A stretch of DNA of 64,000 bases. Source: Sphingomonas bacterium. Its GTDB lineage: Bacteria; Pseudomonadota; Alphaproteobacteria; Sphingomonadales; Sphingomonadaceae. The position numbers and the translations under genes are program-made. Of this stretch, positions 34,359-44,846 are shown piece after piece (the stretch's first letter is position 1; every line of letters starts with the position of its first letter). A model generated the notes under the pieces. That model was not told the origin of the DNA. It made no database searches and saw only the letters and a list, made by a program, of their open reading frames with translations. The stretch lies in the NCBI GenBank assembly GCA_030149245.1, contig JASBRX010000031.1, forward strand, positions 1-64,000, written 5' to 3'.

Positions 34359-35582
34359 ATGCCCGCGTTCACCTATCGCGCCGCGGATCGGTCGGGCGCG
34401 CAGAAAAAGGGTGTGGTCGAAGCGTCCAACGCTGCTGCCGCGCGAGCGAAGCTGCGCAATCAGGGGCTGTTGCCGCTCGCGGTCGAAGCGGCGGGGGAGC
34501 GGCGGTCAGTGGGGTCGATCCAGCTGCCCAAGCTGGGCCGGTCGGGCATGAGCGCGCGCGAGCTGGCGACGGCGACGCGGCAGATTTCGACGCTGGTCGG
34601 GTCGGACATTCCGGTCGAAGAAGCGCTGCGGCTCGCGGCGAACCAGTCGGAGACGCAGCGCGTATCGGGCATCCTGATGGAGGTGCGCGGCGCGATCCTG
34701 GACGGGCGCAGCTTTGCCAGCGCGTTGGCGACGCATCCCAAGACCTTTCCCGAATTCTACCGCGCATCGGTCGCGGCGGGGGAGGCGTCGGGGAAACTCA
34801 CCGATGTTCTCGGCCACCTCGCCCATTTCGTCGAGAACCGGCAGGCCAATGCGCAGAAACTGCAGCTCGCGCTGCTCTATCCGGGGTTGCTGGCGACGGT
34901 GTCGCTGGGCGTGATCGTGCTGCTGCTGGTCTATGTCATCCCCGACATCGTCAATGTGTTCGTATCGCGCGGGACCGATCTGCCGCTGCTGACCCGCATA
35001 TTGATCGCGGTGTCGGGGTTTTTGCAAGCCTGGGGGCTGTATCTGCTGATCGCCGGGCTGCTGGCCTATCTCGCCTTCAATCGCTGGGCAGCGATCCCGG
35101 CGAACAAGCTGAAGGTCCATCGCGGCTTTACCGAGCGCTGGCCGTTCAAGCGCTTTTCCCGCCAGCATAATGCCGCGCGCTTTGCGGGAAGCCTCGCGAC
35201 GCTAGTCGAGAGCGCGGTGCCTTTGGTCGATGCGCTGCACGCGGCGGCTGCGGTGACGCCGAACCTGTGGGTGCGGGCGCGGGCGATGCACGTCGCGGCG
35301 CGGGTGCGGGAAGGAATCAGCCTGCGCGCGGCGATGGCGGAGGCGGGGGTGTTCCCGCTGATGTTGACCGCGATCGTCGCGTCGGGCGAGGCGTCGGGGA
35401 AGCTCGGCCCCGCCCTGTCGCGCGCTGCCGATGAGCTGGACCGCGAGCTGGACGCGGTGACCAGTGCGCTGGTCGCTTTGGTCGAGCCGATGGTGCTGCT
35501 GCTGATGGGCGGCATGGTGCTGATGATGGTGCTGGCGATCCTGCTGCCGATCATCAATCTGAACGATCTGGTGACGTTGTAG
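34359..35582 (+). CDS. gspF: Type II secretion inner-membrane platform protein GspF
   Basis: A 407-residue polytopic membrane protein. It has the N-terminal FTYRAADRSGAQKKGVVEA signature and two GspF cytoplasmic domains (ELATATRQISTLVGSDIPVEEALRLAA; HNAARFAGSLATLVESAVPLVDALHAA). Three transmembrane segments include LLATVSLGVIVLLLVYVIPDIVNVF and the C-terminal MVLLLMGGMVLMMVLAILLPI. The Shine-Dalgarno sequence comes from the adjacent repeat arm. Confidence 0.96.
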   Translation: MPAFTYRAADRSGAQKKGVVEASNAAAARAKLRNQGLLPLAVEAAGERRSVGSIQLPKLGRSGMSARELATATRQISTLVGSDIPVEEALRLAANQSETQRVSGILMEVRGAILDGRSFASALATHPKTFPEFYRASVAAGEASGKLTDVLGHLAHFVENRQANAQKLQLALLYPGLLATVSLGVIVLLLVYVIPDIVNVFVSRGTDLPLLTRILIAVSGFLQAWGLYLLIAGLLAYLAFNRWAAIPANKLKVHRGFTERWPFKRFSRQHNAARFAGSLATLVESAVPLVDALHAAAAVTPNLWVRARAMHVAARVREGISLRAAMAEAGVFPLMLTAIVASGEASGKLGPALSRAADELDRELDAVTSALVALVEPMVLLLMGGMVLMMVLAILLPIINLNDLVTL

Positions 35583-35599
35583 GTCTGCACCATCCACCC

Positions 35600-35700
35600 A
35601 ACTGCTCGTCACCCTGAACTTGTTTCAGGGTCCACCCCTCCTGCGGCGACTCAGTCGCTGGTGGTAGGGTGGATGCTGAAACAAGTTCAGCATGACGGGG
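35600..35700. repeat. Inverted repeat with cctgaacttgtttcaggg arms
   Basis: The left arm cgtcaccctgaacttgtttcagggtccaccc (35607-35637) is mirrored by ggtggatgctgaaacaagttcagcatgacg (about 35669-35697). It lies between the convergent ends of gspF and gspN and may act in transcription termination of both. Confidence 0.75.
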
Positions 35701-35718
35701 TTGGGGGTGAGCGGGTTC

Positions 35719-36492
35719 CTACAACTCCCCCGCAATGCTCGCGCCGGCGGGCAGGCCGGCGAAGGGCAGGATGCGCGCACCCTCGGGCGTCATGCGGATC
35801 GTCAGCTGGCCATCCTCGCTCAGCGTCGCGGTCATCAGCAGCTGGCGGCGCTGGGTGCGGGGGGTGAGGCGGATCTGGGTGGTGGTGCCGATCTTTTCGG
35901 AGACCAGCAGCAGCGGGGGGACCGGCACGCTCGCGCCGCCGCCCTTGGGGGTGCAGGTGCCGGCTTCGGTGGTGAGGCGACCGTCGATGCTCTGGCTCGA
36001 CCCGCCGACCGCGATCCGGTCGAATTCGAGCTGCATGGCCAGGTCGCAGGTAAAGGGGAGGTTGGGCTGGAGCGCCTGAAGCAGGTTGGCGTGGCTGCTG
36101 CCGCTGACCTTGTCGAGCACGGTGCTGCTGAAGCCCGCCAGCGCGCGACCGCCCATATCGGTGTCGGGGCCGGTCGCGGTCCAGTCGGCGGCGAAGGCGA
36201 GGCTGGTGAGTGAGCGCAGCGGCGCCCAATGCCATTCGAACTTGCTGCCGCCGGCGACGCCGACTTCGCCATTCCACACGGTTCCGGCGACACCGGTTCG
36301 CCATGGGCGGTTCTTGACCACGACGCTGGCAGGCATCGTTGCGACCATGGCGAGGGCATAAGCCGCTATGCCCAGCACGACGAAGACGGTAAGACGCCGC
36401 CGAGCTGACCAGGATGCCCGTGACAATGCCGCCGATTCGCCGCCGTGCGCTGCTGACTGCTCTGGGATCAGGGCTGGTATTGCCGTCGGCAT
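35719..36492 (-). CDS. gspN: Type II secretion system protein GspN
   Basis: GspN is an accessory T2SS inner-membrane protein. It has one N-terminal helix (RLTVFVVLGIAAYALAMVATMPASVVV) and a periplasmic beta-rich domain with RTGVAGTVWNGEVGVAGG and RSLTSLAFAADW, the family pattern. The start is uncertain. ATG 36492 (AGGGA 10 bases upstream) or TTG 36501 (AGGGA 6 bases upstream) would overlap the divergent gene at 36414 by about 80 bases. TTG 36426 would nearly remove the overlap but has no ribosome site. Confidence 0.85.
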   Translation of the reverse strand: MPTAIPALIPEQSAAHGGESAALSRASWSARRRLTVFVVLGIAAYALAMVATMPASVVVKNRPWRTGVAGTVWNGEVGVAGGSKFEWHWAPLRSLTSLAFAADWTATGPDTDMGGRALAGFSSTVLDKVSGSSHANLLQALQPNLPFTCDLAMQLEFDRIAVGGSSQSIDGRLTTEAGTCTPKGGGASVPVPPLLLVSEKIGTTTQIRLTPRTQRRQLLMTATLSEDGQLTIRMTPEGARILPFAGLPAGASIAGEL

Positions 36493-37478
36493 TGCTTGCA
36501 AGTCCCTCTGTCTTCGCGGCCGACAAGGTCAAGCGTGACAAGCGGCCGGTGGCGGTGCTGCTGCCGCTGAGCGGGCCGCGCGCCGCGCTGGGCCTTAGCA
36601 TGCGTCAGGGCGTGTTGCTCGCTGATTCTGGGCCGGAACTTACGGCTTATGATACTGGCGGCACGCCCGAAGGTGCGGCGCTTGCGGCGCGCAACGCGCT
36701 GAAGGCCAAGGCCGCGATGATCCTGGGGCCGGTGACGGCCGAGGAGCTGAACGCGGTGACGGCGGAGGTTGCCCGACGGGTGCCGGTGATCGCCTTTACC
36801 AACAATGCGGTCGCGCGCGGGCCGGGCAGTTTCGTGTTCGGGATTACCCCGGCACAAGTTACCAGCGCGGTGCTGCGCTATGCCCGGTCGCGTGGCGTGC
36901 GCAGTGTCGTGGTGGTCGATGATGGCTCGCCGTGGAGCGTTGCGGCGGCGCTGGCAGCGGGGAAGATGCAGAGCGAGGTCGGGCTGGACGTGCGGTCGCT
37001 GAGCGTGGTCGAGGGGCAGCCTCTACCGGCCGCAGGCGATGCGCCCGATGCGGTGCTGTTGCCCGGCAGCAGCGAGACGGTGCTGGCGGCGGCGCGCAAC
37101 CTTAAGGGCAGCGGCGTGCAGTTGCTTGGCACCGTGCAGGCGCTCGATCACCGGCCAGCGGCGTTGGAGACTCTGGACGGCGCGTGGATCGCCAGCCCCG
37201 ACCCCGCGGCGTTTGGACGGTTCGCGGGCGAGTTTCGATCGCGCCATGGCGGCACGCCAGGGGCACTGGCTGCGCTGGCCTATGATGCGGGCGGGGTCGT
37301 CAAGGCTTTGCGGGCGAAGGGCGCGCTCGATGAAGCGGGTTTGCTCGCAGAGACCAATTACAATTGTGTCACCGGCAATGCGCGGTTCCGCAGCGATGGC
37401 AGCGTCGCGCGCGAGCTGGCGATCCTGGTCGCGGGTGCGCAGGGCTATGAGCCGGTGGCGGTGAGCCTGGGGGCGTGA
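36414..37478 (+). CDS. Periplasmic substrate-binding-like (Peripla_BP_6 / LpoA-type) protein in the T2SS cluster
   Basis: A 354-residue exported protein with a Tat-like or Sec signal (PIRRRALLTALGSGLVLPSALLASPSVFAA). Its type I periplasmic-binding fold (VAVLLPLSGPRAALGLSMRQG, AAMILGPVTAEELNAVTAEV, VRSVVVVDDGSPWSVAAALA) resembles branched-chain amino acid binding proteins and penicillin-binding-protein activators. No ABC transporter genes are nearby, and it is coupled (4-base overlap) to gspJ, which suggests a role with the secretion system or cell wall. ATG 36426 is an alternative start. Confidence 0.82.
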   Translation: MPVTMPPIRRRALLTALGSGLVLPSALLASPSVFAADKVKRDKRPVAVLLPLSGPRAALGLSMRQGVLLADSGPELTAYDTGGTPEGAALAARNALKAKAAMILGPVTAEELNAVTAEVARRVPVIAFTNNAVARGPGSFVFGITPAQVTSAVLRYARSRGVRSVVVVDDGSPWSVAAALAAGKMQSEVGLDVRSLSVVEGQPLPAAGDAPDAVLLPGSSETVLAAARNLKGSGVQLLGTVQALDHRPAALETLDGAWIASPDPAAFGRFAGEFRSRHGGTPGALAALAYDAGGVVKALRAKGALDEAGLLAETNYNCVTGNARFRSDGSVARELAILVAGAQGYEPVAVSLGA

Positions 37479-38092
37479 ACGCGCCGATGCCGTCGCCCCG
37501 GCGGAGGCCGGGGCCGCTAGAGGCATCGCTGCACGACCAGTTGCGCGGCCCCGGCCTGCGCCGGGGTGACGAGGGGTTCACGCTGCTCGAACTGATCATT
37601 TCGCTGGGGCTGTTCGCGTTGATCGCGGTCGCGGGGCTGACGTTGCTCAACAGTGTGATGACGACGCAGGAGCGGACCGAAGGGCGGCTCGATCGGACGG
37701 CGGCGATCCAGCGGACGATGTTCGTGCTGCAGAGCGACCTTGACCAGATCACGCGCGGCGCGGTGAGTGGCGGGGGCAGCAATGTCGCCTTTACTCGGGT
37801 TGCTGCAGGAATGGGCGGGCCGCCGGTGCCGCTGCGCTATGCGGCGACCGGGGGCGCATTGGTGCGGGCGGCGCCGCAGCCGCAGCTGTTGCTGACCGGG
37901 GTGAGCGGGGTGCGCTGGCGTTTTCTCGACGGGCAAAACTGGATCGACCGCTGGCCACCGAATGAGAAGCGCAAGGGCGAGTGGCCGCGCGCGGTGCAGG
38001 TCGAGATGCAGCTGGCGGGCGAACGCGGGCCGCAGGGGACGCTGCGCCGCGTGGTCGCGCTGCCGGTCAAGCCGCAGGACGAACCGCAATGA
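37475..38092 (+). CDS. gspJ: Type II secretion minor pseudopilin GspJ with a repeat-encoded leader
   Basis: A 205-residue GspJ. Prepilin cleavage falls before FTLLELIISLGLFALIAVAG (Glu at +5), and the body has RTAAIQRTMFVLQSDLDQITR and RWRFLDGQNWIDRWPP, as in the family. The pre-cleavage leader is unusually long (34 residues) and Arg/Pro/Gly-rich because codons 6-32 lie within a palindromic repeat (37491-37571). GTG 37475 overlaps the upstream stop by 4 bases. The stop overlaps the gspK ATG. Confidence 0.93.
   Translation: MNAPMPSPRRRPGPLEASLHDQLRGPGLRRGDEGFTLLELIISLGLFALIAVAGLTLLNSVMTTQERTEGRLDRTAAIQRTMFVLQSDLDQITRGAVSGGGSNVAFTRVAAGMGGPPVPLRYAATGGALVRAAPQPQLLLTGVSGVRWRFLDGQNWIDRWPPNEKRKGEWPRAVQVEMQLAGERGPQGTLRRVVALPVKPQDEPQ
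37491..37571. repeat. Palindromic repeat inside the 5' end of gspJ
   Basis: The 27-base arms 37491-37517 (cgtcgccccggcggaggccg and on) and 37545-37571 are reverse complements with two mismatches. Each contains a ccccggc...gccgggg hairpin. The element is read through in frame as PSPRRRPGPLEASLHDQLRG and on. Confidence 0.85.
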
Positions 38093-38964
38093 CCCGGCGC
38101 GATGACGAGCAGGGGATGATCCTGGTCAATGTGCTGATGTTCGTCGCCATCGCCAGCGGGCTGGTGTTGCTGATGATCGGGCGCGAGGAACTGGCGCTCG
38201 ACCGCGCGCTGCGCAGTCGCGAGGCGGCGCGGGCGGCGGCGATCGTGCGCGGGGGCGAGCTGTCGGCGCTGGCCGCGCTCCAGCGTGACGCGCTGGCCGC
38301 GCCGCAGGTGGACCATGCGGGCGAGGCGTGGGCTTCGATCGGCGCCAATGGCGCAGCGATCGACGGGGGCACGTTCGATCTGGCGGTCAGCGATGCTGAG
38401 GGTCGGTTTAACGTCAACATGCTGCGCAGTGGCGATGCTGTGCCGGTAATCCTGTTCCAGAAGCTCGCGCGGATCGCGGGGCTGGACGAGCAGCAGACGG
38501 TAGAAGCCATCGCTTATATCCGCACGCAAGGGCCGGTGAGCGATGTGCGGCCGATCCGAATGATCCCGGGCGCGGACCCGGCGGCGATTGCGCGGCTGGA
38601 GCGAATGGTGACGGCGCTGCCCGGCAAGACCACGATCAACCTGAATGCGGCGGATCAGGAACTGCTCGCGTTCCTGATCGGCGACCCGGTCGCGGCCGAG
38701 CGGATCGTCGCAATCCGCAAGCGCAATGGGCAGATCACGCTGCGCGACCTGTCGGACCTGAAGGTCAGCCAGCCGCCGGGGACGGCGTTCAGTTCCAACA
38801 CCTATTGGGTGCGGGTGCGCGCGAAGATCGGCGATACGACCCAGCAGGGGGCGACGCTGATCCAGCGGCGCAAGTCCGCGGAGGGGGCGGTGACGACCGT
38901 GCCGGTCGCGCGCTGGCGCAATGCCGCGTTGCCGCCTGAGGCGCCGGCGCTGGCTGGCGGGTGA
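38089..38964 (+). CDS. gspK: Type II secretion minor pseudopilin GspK
   Basis: A 291-residue tip pseudopilin. The N-terminal EQGMILVNVLMFVAIASGLVLLM lacks Glu at +5, as is normal for GspK. The body has ALAALQRDALAA, the VSDAEGRFNVNML motif and a helix-hairpin-helix-like insert (TTINLNAADQELLAFLIGDPVAAERIV), all GspK features. ATG 38089 overlaps the gspJ stop by 4 bases. It is the last recognisable T2SS gene in the window. Confidence 0.93.
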   Translation: MTRRDDEQGMILVNVLMFVAIASGLVLLMIGREELALDRALRSREAARAAAIVRGGELSALAALQRDALAAPQVDHAGEAWASIGANGAAIDGGTFDLAVSDAEGRFNVNMLRSGDAVPVILFQKLARIAGLDEQQTVEAIAYIRTQGPVSDVRPIRMIPGADPAAIARLERMVTALPGKTTINLNAADQELLAFLIGDPVAAERIVAIRKRNGQITLRDLSDLKVSQPPGTAFSSNTYWVRVRAKIGDTTQQGATLIQRRKSAEGAVTTVPVARWRNAALPPEAPALAGG

Positions 38965-39010
38965 AGTTCACACGAAGCTCTACCTCATGAGCCTTCGGCC
39001 CTTGCAATCG

Positions 39011-39027
39011 ATGATATGAAGTATCAT
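39011..39027. promoter_or_regulatory. Palindromic operator candidate upstream of merC-like gene
   Basis: ATGATA (39011-39016) and TATCAT (39022-39027) form a perfect inverted repeat with a 5-base spacer, in an AT-rich patch 26 bases before the MerC-domain gene. The size suits a dimeric metalloregulator or similar repressor. The regulator is unknown. Confidence 0.45.
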
Positions 39028-39053
39028 TTGCCCGCCTCGTACAGGAGTAGGCG

Positions 39054-39425
39054 ATGCGAGCGCGGGTGTTGAGTTGGTTCGATGGTTTGGCGGTGGGCGC
39101 ATCGGTGCTGTGCCTGATCCACTGTCTTGTGCTGCCGATCCTGATCGCGGCTCTGCCCGCGCTCGCGGCGCGGCTCGATCTGGGCGAAGGGTTTCACCTT
39201 GGCGTCCTGGCGTTCGCGTTGCCGATCAGCGCGGTTGCGCTTGGGGAGGGATGGCGGCGCCATCGCGGGCTGACGCCATTGGCTGTGGGCGCGTTCGGAC
39301 TGATGCTGCTGGCTGCAGGGCTGGCGTTCGAGGATTGGGTTGCGGTCGAAACCGGCGTGACGGTGGCGGGGAGTTTGTTGCTCGCCGGGGCGCATGTGGC
39401 GAACTGGCGGGGGCGGGTAGTTTAA
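39054..39425 (+). CDS. MerC domain-containing membrane protein
   Basis: A 123-residue protein with four hydrophobic segments and the MerC signature VGASVLCLIHCLVLPILIAAL, in which the paired cysteines (about residues 20 and 24) would bind metal. MerC proteins transport mercuric or other metal ions across the inner membrane. No mer operon is present, so a housekeeping metal role is more likely. AGGAG lies 6 bases before the ATG. An inverted repeat upstream may be an operator. Confidence 0.88.
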   Translation: MRARVLSWFDGLAVGASVLCLIHCLVLPILIAALPALAARLDLGEGFHLGVLAFALPISAVALGEGWRRHRGLTPLAVGAFGLMLLAAGLAFEDWVAVETGVTVAGSLLLAGAHVANWRGRVV

Positions 39426-39462
39426 CGCGATGTGCGCTAAATCCGACGCATTTTTTCGTTTG

Positions 39463-39536
39463 TGCTGAGCTTGTCGAAGCACCATTCCTGCGCTGACTGG
39501 CCTTAGCCCGCGGCCCTTCGACAGGCTCAGGGCAAA
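39463..39536. repeat. gagcttgtcgaagc-type inverted repeat
   Basis: Arms tgctgagcttgtcgaagcac (about 39463-39482) and ccttcgacaggctcagggca (about 39514-39533) are near reverse complements. The same family occurs between purN and purM at 61620-61704. A further GC-rich hairpin (cccggccccgggtcaagcccgggg) follows near 39637-39660. Confidence 0.75.
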
Positions 39537-39670
39537 CGGCCGTTGGAAGTTGCCGATTAGACGCCCGAGGCTGTGGTTTTGGTCGTCGTCCCGGCCTTTA
39601 GCCGGAACAGGGCTGCCTTTCGCGCCCCAAAGAAGCCCGGCCCCGGGTCAAGCCCGGGGCGATGCATGGG

Positions 39671-41325
<1,655 letters not shown>

Positions 41326-41329
<4 letters not shown>

Positions 41330-42126
41330 GCTTGAGCTTTCGCGAAGTCGATGGCGGCGGTGAGGATCGGGCGGAGCGTGGCGTGCGCCTGCGCTGCGTG
41401 GATATCGTCCCAGCGCGGGGGCCAATTGGCGGCGGGGACTTCGCTGACATAGGTGCGCATTGCCAGTTCCATCTGGATCGTGTGGACGCCGGTGTCGGGC
41501 TGGCCATAGTGGCGCGTGGTCCAGCCGCCCTTGAAGCGGCCGTCGATCACATGGCTGCGCTGCTGGTCGGCGCAGATCGCGGCGATAGCTTGCGCGAGTT
41601 CGGGGGCGCAGGATTGGCCGCTATTGGTGCCGATGTTGAATTCGGGCAGGCGGCCGTCGAACAGCTTGGGCACCACGCTGCGGATCGAATGCGCTTCATA
41701 GAGGACGATCGCGGGGTGCTGGGCGCGGAGGCGGTCGATCTCGCCGTGGAGCGCCGCGTGATACGGGTCGAAATAGGCGCTCCGGCGACGGGCGATCTCG
41801 GCCTCGTCGGGTTGCATGCCCGGATGGTAGAGCGGGTCGCCGTCGAAGGTTTCGGTGGGGCAGAGACCGGTGGTGAACTGACCGGGAAAGAGCGTCGCGC
41901 CGCTGGGGTCGCGGTTGACGTCAATTACCGTGCGGCTGATCGTGGTGCGGACGATCGTCGCGCCGAGTTGAAACGCGAAGGCGTAGAGCTGGTCGATGTA
42001 GAGGTCGGCGTCATAGCGCGCGCGATTGAGCGAGACGAGCGACGGGGCGATGTCGGCGGGGATTTCGAGGCCGGCATGGGGGATGCTGACGATCAGCGGG
42101 CCTTCGCCACGGACGGTGACGATCAT
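41326..42126 (-). CDS. hutG: N-formylglutamate deformylase
   Basis: HutG hydrolyses N-formylglutamate to glutamate and formate, the last step of the formimidoylglutamate deiminase (five-step) branch. The 266-residue protein has [16 protein letters not shown], the metal-site [11 protein letters not shown] and [13 protein letters not shown], and [27 protein letters not shown]. Its partner hutF is present, so the pathway branch is consistent. Both ends overlap neighbours by 4 bases. Confidence 0.96.
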
Positions 42127-43616
42127 GCCTCAATCCCCGGCAAGCCGTCGCCCAGCGCGCCGCTGGTGACCAGCGCCGTCGCGAGGGCCATGTCGGGGGC
42201 GAAGTGGCGGTCGTCTTCCAGCGTGGGCACCGACTCGCGCAGCAGGGTGCGGGCAGCTTCGAGGGGTGCGCTGGAGGTGAGCGGGGCGTGGAAGTCGCAG
42301 CCCTGCGCGGCGGCGAGATACTCGATGCCGAGGATGTGGGCGAGGTTCGCGGTCATGGCGAGCAGGCGGCGCGCGCCATGGCCAGCCATCGACACATGAT
42401 CCTCCTGATTGGCGCTGGTCGGGATCGAATCGACGCTGGCGGGGTGGGCGCGCTGCTTGTTCTCGCTGACCAAAGCGGCGGCGGTGACCTGCGGGATCAT
42501 GAAGCCCGAATTGAGGCCGGGGCGCGGGGTGAGGAAGGCGGGGAGGCCCGAAAGGGCGGGATCGACGAGCATCGCGATGCGGCGTTCGGCGAGGCTGCCG
42601 ATCTCGCAGATCGCCAGCGCGAGCATGTCGGCGGCGAAGGCGACCGGTTCGGCGTGGAAATTGCCGCCGGACAGGGCTTCTCCGGTGTCCGTGAAGATGA
42701 GGGGGTTGTCGGTGACGCCGTTGGCTTCGATGGCGAGGGTCGTGGCGGCCTGGCGGATCAGGTCGAGGCAGGCGCCCATCACCTGCGGCTGGCAGCGCAG
42801 GCAATAGGGGTCTTGGACGCGTTCATCGTCGATGGCGTGGCTGGCGCGGATGGCCGAGTCCTGCATGAGGCCGGCAAGGGCGGCTGCCACCTCGATCTGG
42901 CCGCGATGGCCGCGCACCATATGGATGCGGGGATCGAACGGAGTGTCGGAGCCCTTCGCCGCCTCGGTCGAGAGCGCGCCGGTGACGAGTGCGGCGCGGA
43001 ACAGCTTTTCGGTTTCGAACAGCGCGGCGAGGGCGTAGGCGGTGCTGAACTGGGTGCCGTTGAGGAGCGCGAGGCCTTCCTTGGGGCCGAGCGTCAGGCC
43101 GCCGAGCATCGTGCGCGCGGGCAGGCGGCGGGGGCCCATCTCGACCTCGCCCACGCCGATCATCGCGGCGGCGAGATGCGCGAGCGGGGCGAGATCGCCG
43201 CTGGCGCCGACCGAGCCTTGGGACGGGATGATCGGCGTGATGCCGCGGTCGAGCATGTCCTGAAGCATCGCGATCGTCTCGGGCTTCACGCCGCTATGCC
43301 CCTGGGCGAGGCTGGCGAGCTTGAGCGCGATCATCAGGCGCACGACCGGGGCGGGCATGGGATCGCCGACGCCTGCGGCGTGGCTGAGAACGATGTTGCG
43401 CTGAAGCGTTTCGAGGTCTTCGTCGCCGATGCGGACGCTGGCGAGCTTACCGAAGCCGGTGTTGATGCCGTACACCGGCTCGTGCCGGGCGAGGATGTCC
43501 TGCACCGCCTGCGCGCTCGCGGCGACCTTGTCGTGGCAGGACGGGTCGAGCGGCGCTGGCTCGCCGCGATAGATCGCGTTCCAGGTGGCGAGCGGGGTGT
43601 TGCCGGGGACGATCAT
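42123..43616 (-). CDS. hutH: Histidine ammonia-lyase
   Basis: HutH removes ammonia from L-histidine to give urocanate, the entry step. The 497-residue protein carries the Ala-Ser-Gly triad that forms the MIO cofactor within [16 protein letters not shown] (about residues 138-140). It also has [21 protein letters not shown] sequence near the start, and [17 protein letters not shown] 43616 overlaps the hutI stop by 4 bases. The open frame extends much further upstream, but that part is only antisense or shadow sequence of hutI. Confidence 0.97.
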   Translation of the reverse strand: MIVPGNTPLATWNAIYRGEPAPLDPSCHDKVAASAQAVQDILARHEPVYGINTGFGKLASVRIGDEDLETLQRNIVLSHAAGVGDPMPAPVVRLMIALKLASLAQGHSGVKPETIAMLQDMLDRGITPIIPSQGSVGASGDLAPLAHLAAAMIGVGEVEMGPRRLPARTMLGGLTLGPKEGLALLNGTQFSTAYALAALFETEKLFRAALVTGALSTEAAKGSDTPFDPRIHMVRGHRGQIEVAAALAGLMQDSAIRASHAIDDERVQDPYCLRCQPQVMGACLDLIRQAATTLAIEANGVTDNPLIFTDTGEALSGGNFHAEPVAFAADMLALAICEIGSLAERRIAMLVDPALSGLPAFLTPRPGLNSGFMIPQVTAAALVSENKQRAHPASVDSIPTSANQEDHVSMAGHGARRLLAMTANLAHILGIEYLAAAQGCDFHAPLTSSAPLEAARTLLRESVPTLEDDRHFAPDMALATALVTSGALGDGLPGIEA

Positions 43617-44800
43617 TGGCCTGCGTGGACTCGTGCATGGAGGGGGTTGGCGGCGATGCGGTAGACGAGCTCGGCGGGGTCGGAGATGTCCCAGATGGCA
43701 AGGTCGGCGGGGTAGCCGGGCTGCAGCGTGCCGCCGTCGATGCCGAGGGCGCGGGCGGCGTTGACGGTCACACCGCGTAGGCATTTTGTGACGGTGAGGT
43801 GGAAGAAGGTCGCGCCCATGTTCATCGCCAGCAAGAGCGACGCCATCGGTGACGTGCCAGGGTTGCAGTCGGTGGCGAGGGCGATGGGCACGCCGGCGTC
43901 GCGCAGGGCCTGAACCGGCGGGCGGCGTTCTTCGCGGGTGAAGTAGAAGGCGCCGGGGAGGAGGGTGGCGACGGTGCCGCTCGCGGCCATCGCGGCGATC
44001 CCGGCGGAGTCGAGATGCTCGAGGTGATCGGCGGACAGCGCGCCGTGGCGGGCGGCGAGCGCTGCACCGTTGAGGTTGGAGAGCTGTTCGGCGTGAAGCT
44101 TTACGGGCAGGCCGTGGGCGGTTGCGGCGGTGAAGATGCGGTCGGTCTGTTCCGGGGTGAAACCGATGCCTTCGCAGAAGGCGTCCACGGCATCGGCGAG
44201 GCCGACTGCGGCAGGGATGATCTCGTTGCATACCAGATCGACATAGCCATCGGCGTCGCCGCGATATTCGGGCGGGACGGCGTGCGCGGCGAGCAGGGTG
44301 GTGCGGACGCGGACGTCGCGAGCCTCGCTGAGGCGGCGGGCTGCGCGGAGCATCTTGAGTTCGTCGTCCAACGTCAGGCCATAGCCGGACTTGATCTCGA
44401 CCGTGGTGACGCCTTCGCCGATCAGCTGGTCGAGGCGGGGGAGCGCGCTGGCGATGAGGTCGTCCTCGCTCGCGGCGCGGGTGGCGGTGACGGTGGAGAG
44501 GATGCCGCCGCCTGCTCGGGCGATTTCCTCATAGGTTGCGCCGTTGAGGCGGGCCTCGAACTCCCTCGCGCGGTTGCCGGCGTGGACGAGGTGAGTGTGG
44601 CAGTCGATCAGGCCGGGGGTGATCCAGCGGCCGTCACAATCTATGATTTCGGTGGCGTCGGGAGCTTCGGCGTCGTGGCCGACATAGCTGATCGTGTCGC
44701 CGGTTGCCGCGACTGCGCCATGCTCGATCACGCCCAGACCTTCACCCGTCATCGTCGCGAGACGGGCGTTGCGCCAGAGTTTGTCCGCAGGAGTCGCCAT
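43613..44800 (-). CDS. hutI: Imidazolonepropionase
   Basis: HutI opens the imidazolone ring to give N-formimidoyl-glutamate. The 395-residue amidohydrolase-superfamily protein has the HxH metal motif [47 protein letters not shown] and [13 protein letters not shown] 44800 is chosen by family length; ATG 44827 adds nine residues and abuts the operator palindrome. It is the first gene of hutIHGU, divergent from hutF. Confidence 0.95.
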   Translation of the reverse strand: MATPADKLWRNARLATMTGEGLGVIEHGAVAATGDTISYVGHDAEAPDATEIIDCDGRWITPGLIDCHTHLVHAGNRAREFEARLNGATYEEIARAGGGILSTVTATRAASEDDLIASALPRLDQLIGEGVTTVEIKSGYGLTLDDELKMLRAARRLSEARDVRVRTTLLAAHAVPPEYRGDADGYVDLVCNEIIPAAVGLADAVDAFCEGIGFTPEQTDRIFTAATAHGLPVKLHAEQLSNLNGAALAARHGALSADHLEHLDSAGIAAMAASGTVATLLPGAFYFTREERRPPVQALRDAGVPIALATDCNPGTSPMASLLLAMNMGATFFHLTVTKCLRGVTVNAARALGIDGGTLQPGYPADLAIWDISDPAELVYRIAANPLHARVHAGQ

Positions 44801-44827
44801 ACGTTTAGTGTTGGACAGCGCGGCCAT

Positions 44828-44841
44828 TATGTCTAGACATA
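44828..44841. promoter_or_regulatory. Candidate HutC operator
   Basis: A perfect 14-base palindrome, TATGTCTAGACATA, lies in the 46-base gap between hutI and hutF. Its GTCTAGAC core matches the type of site bound by HutC-subfamily GntR regulators. A hutC gene is encoded at 46187, so autoregulated repression of both divergent transcripts is likely, with urocanate as the expected inducer by analogy. Confidence 0.7.
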
Positions 44842-44846
44842 TTCGC

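Noticed and set aside
43617..44231. Upstream extension of the hutH frame
   Set aside because: It overlaps hutI on the same strand in another frame, and the 4-base overlap at 43616 with a typical HutH N-terminus is decisive.
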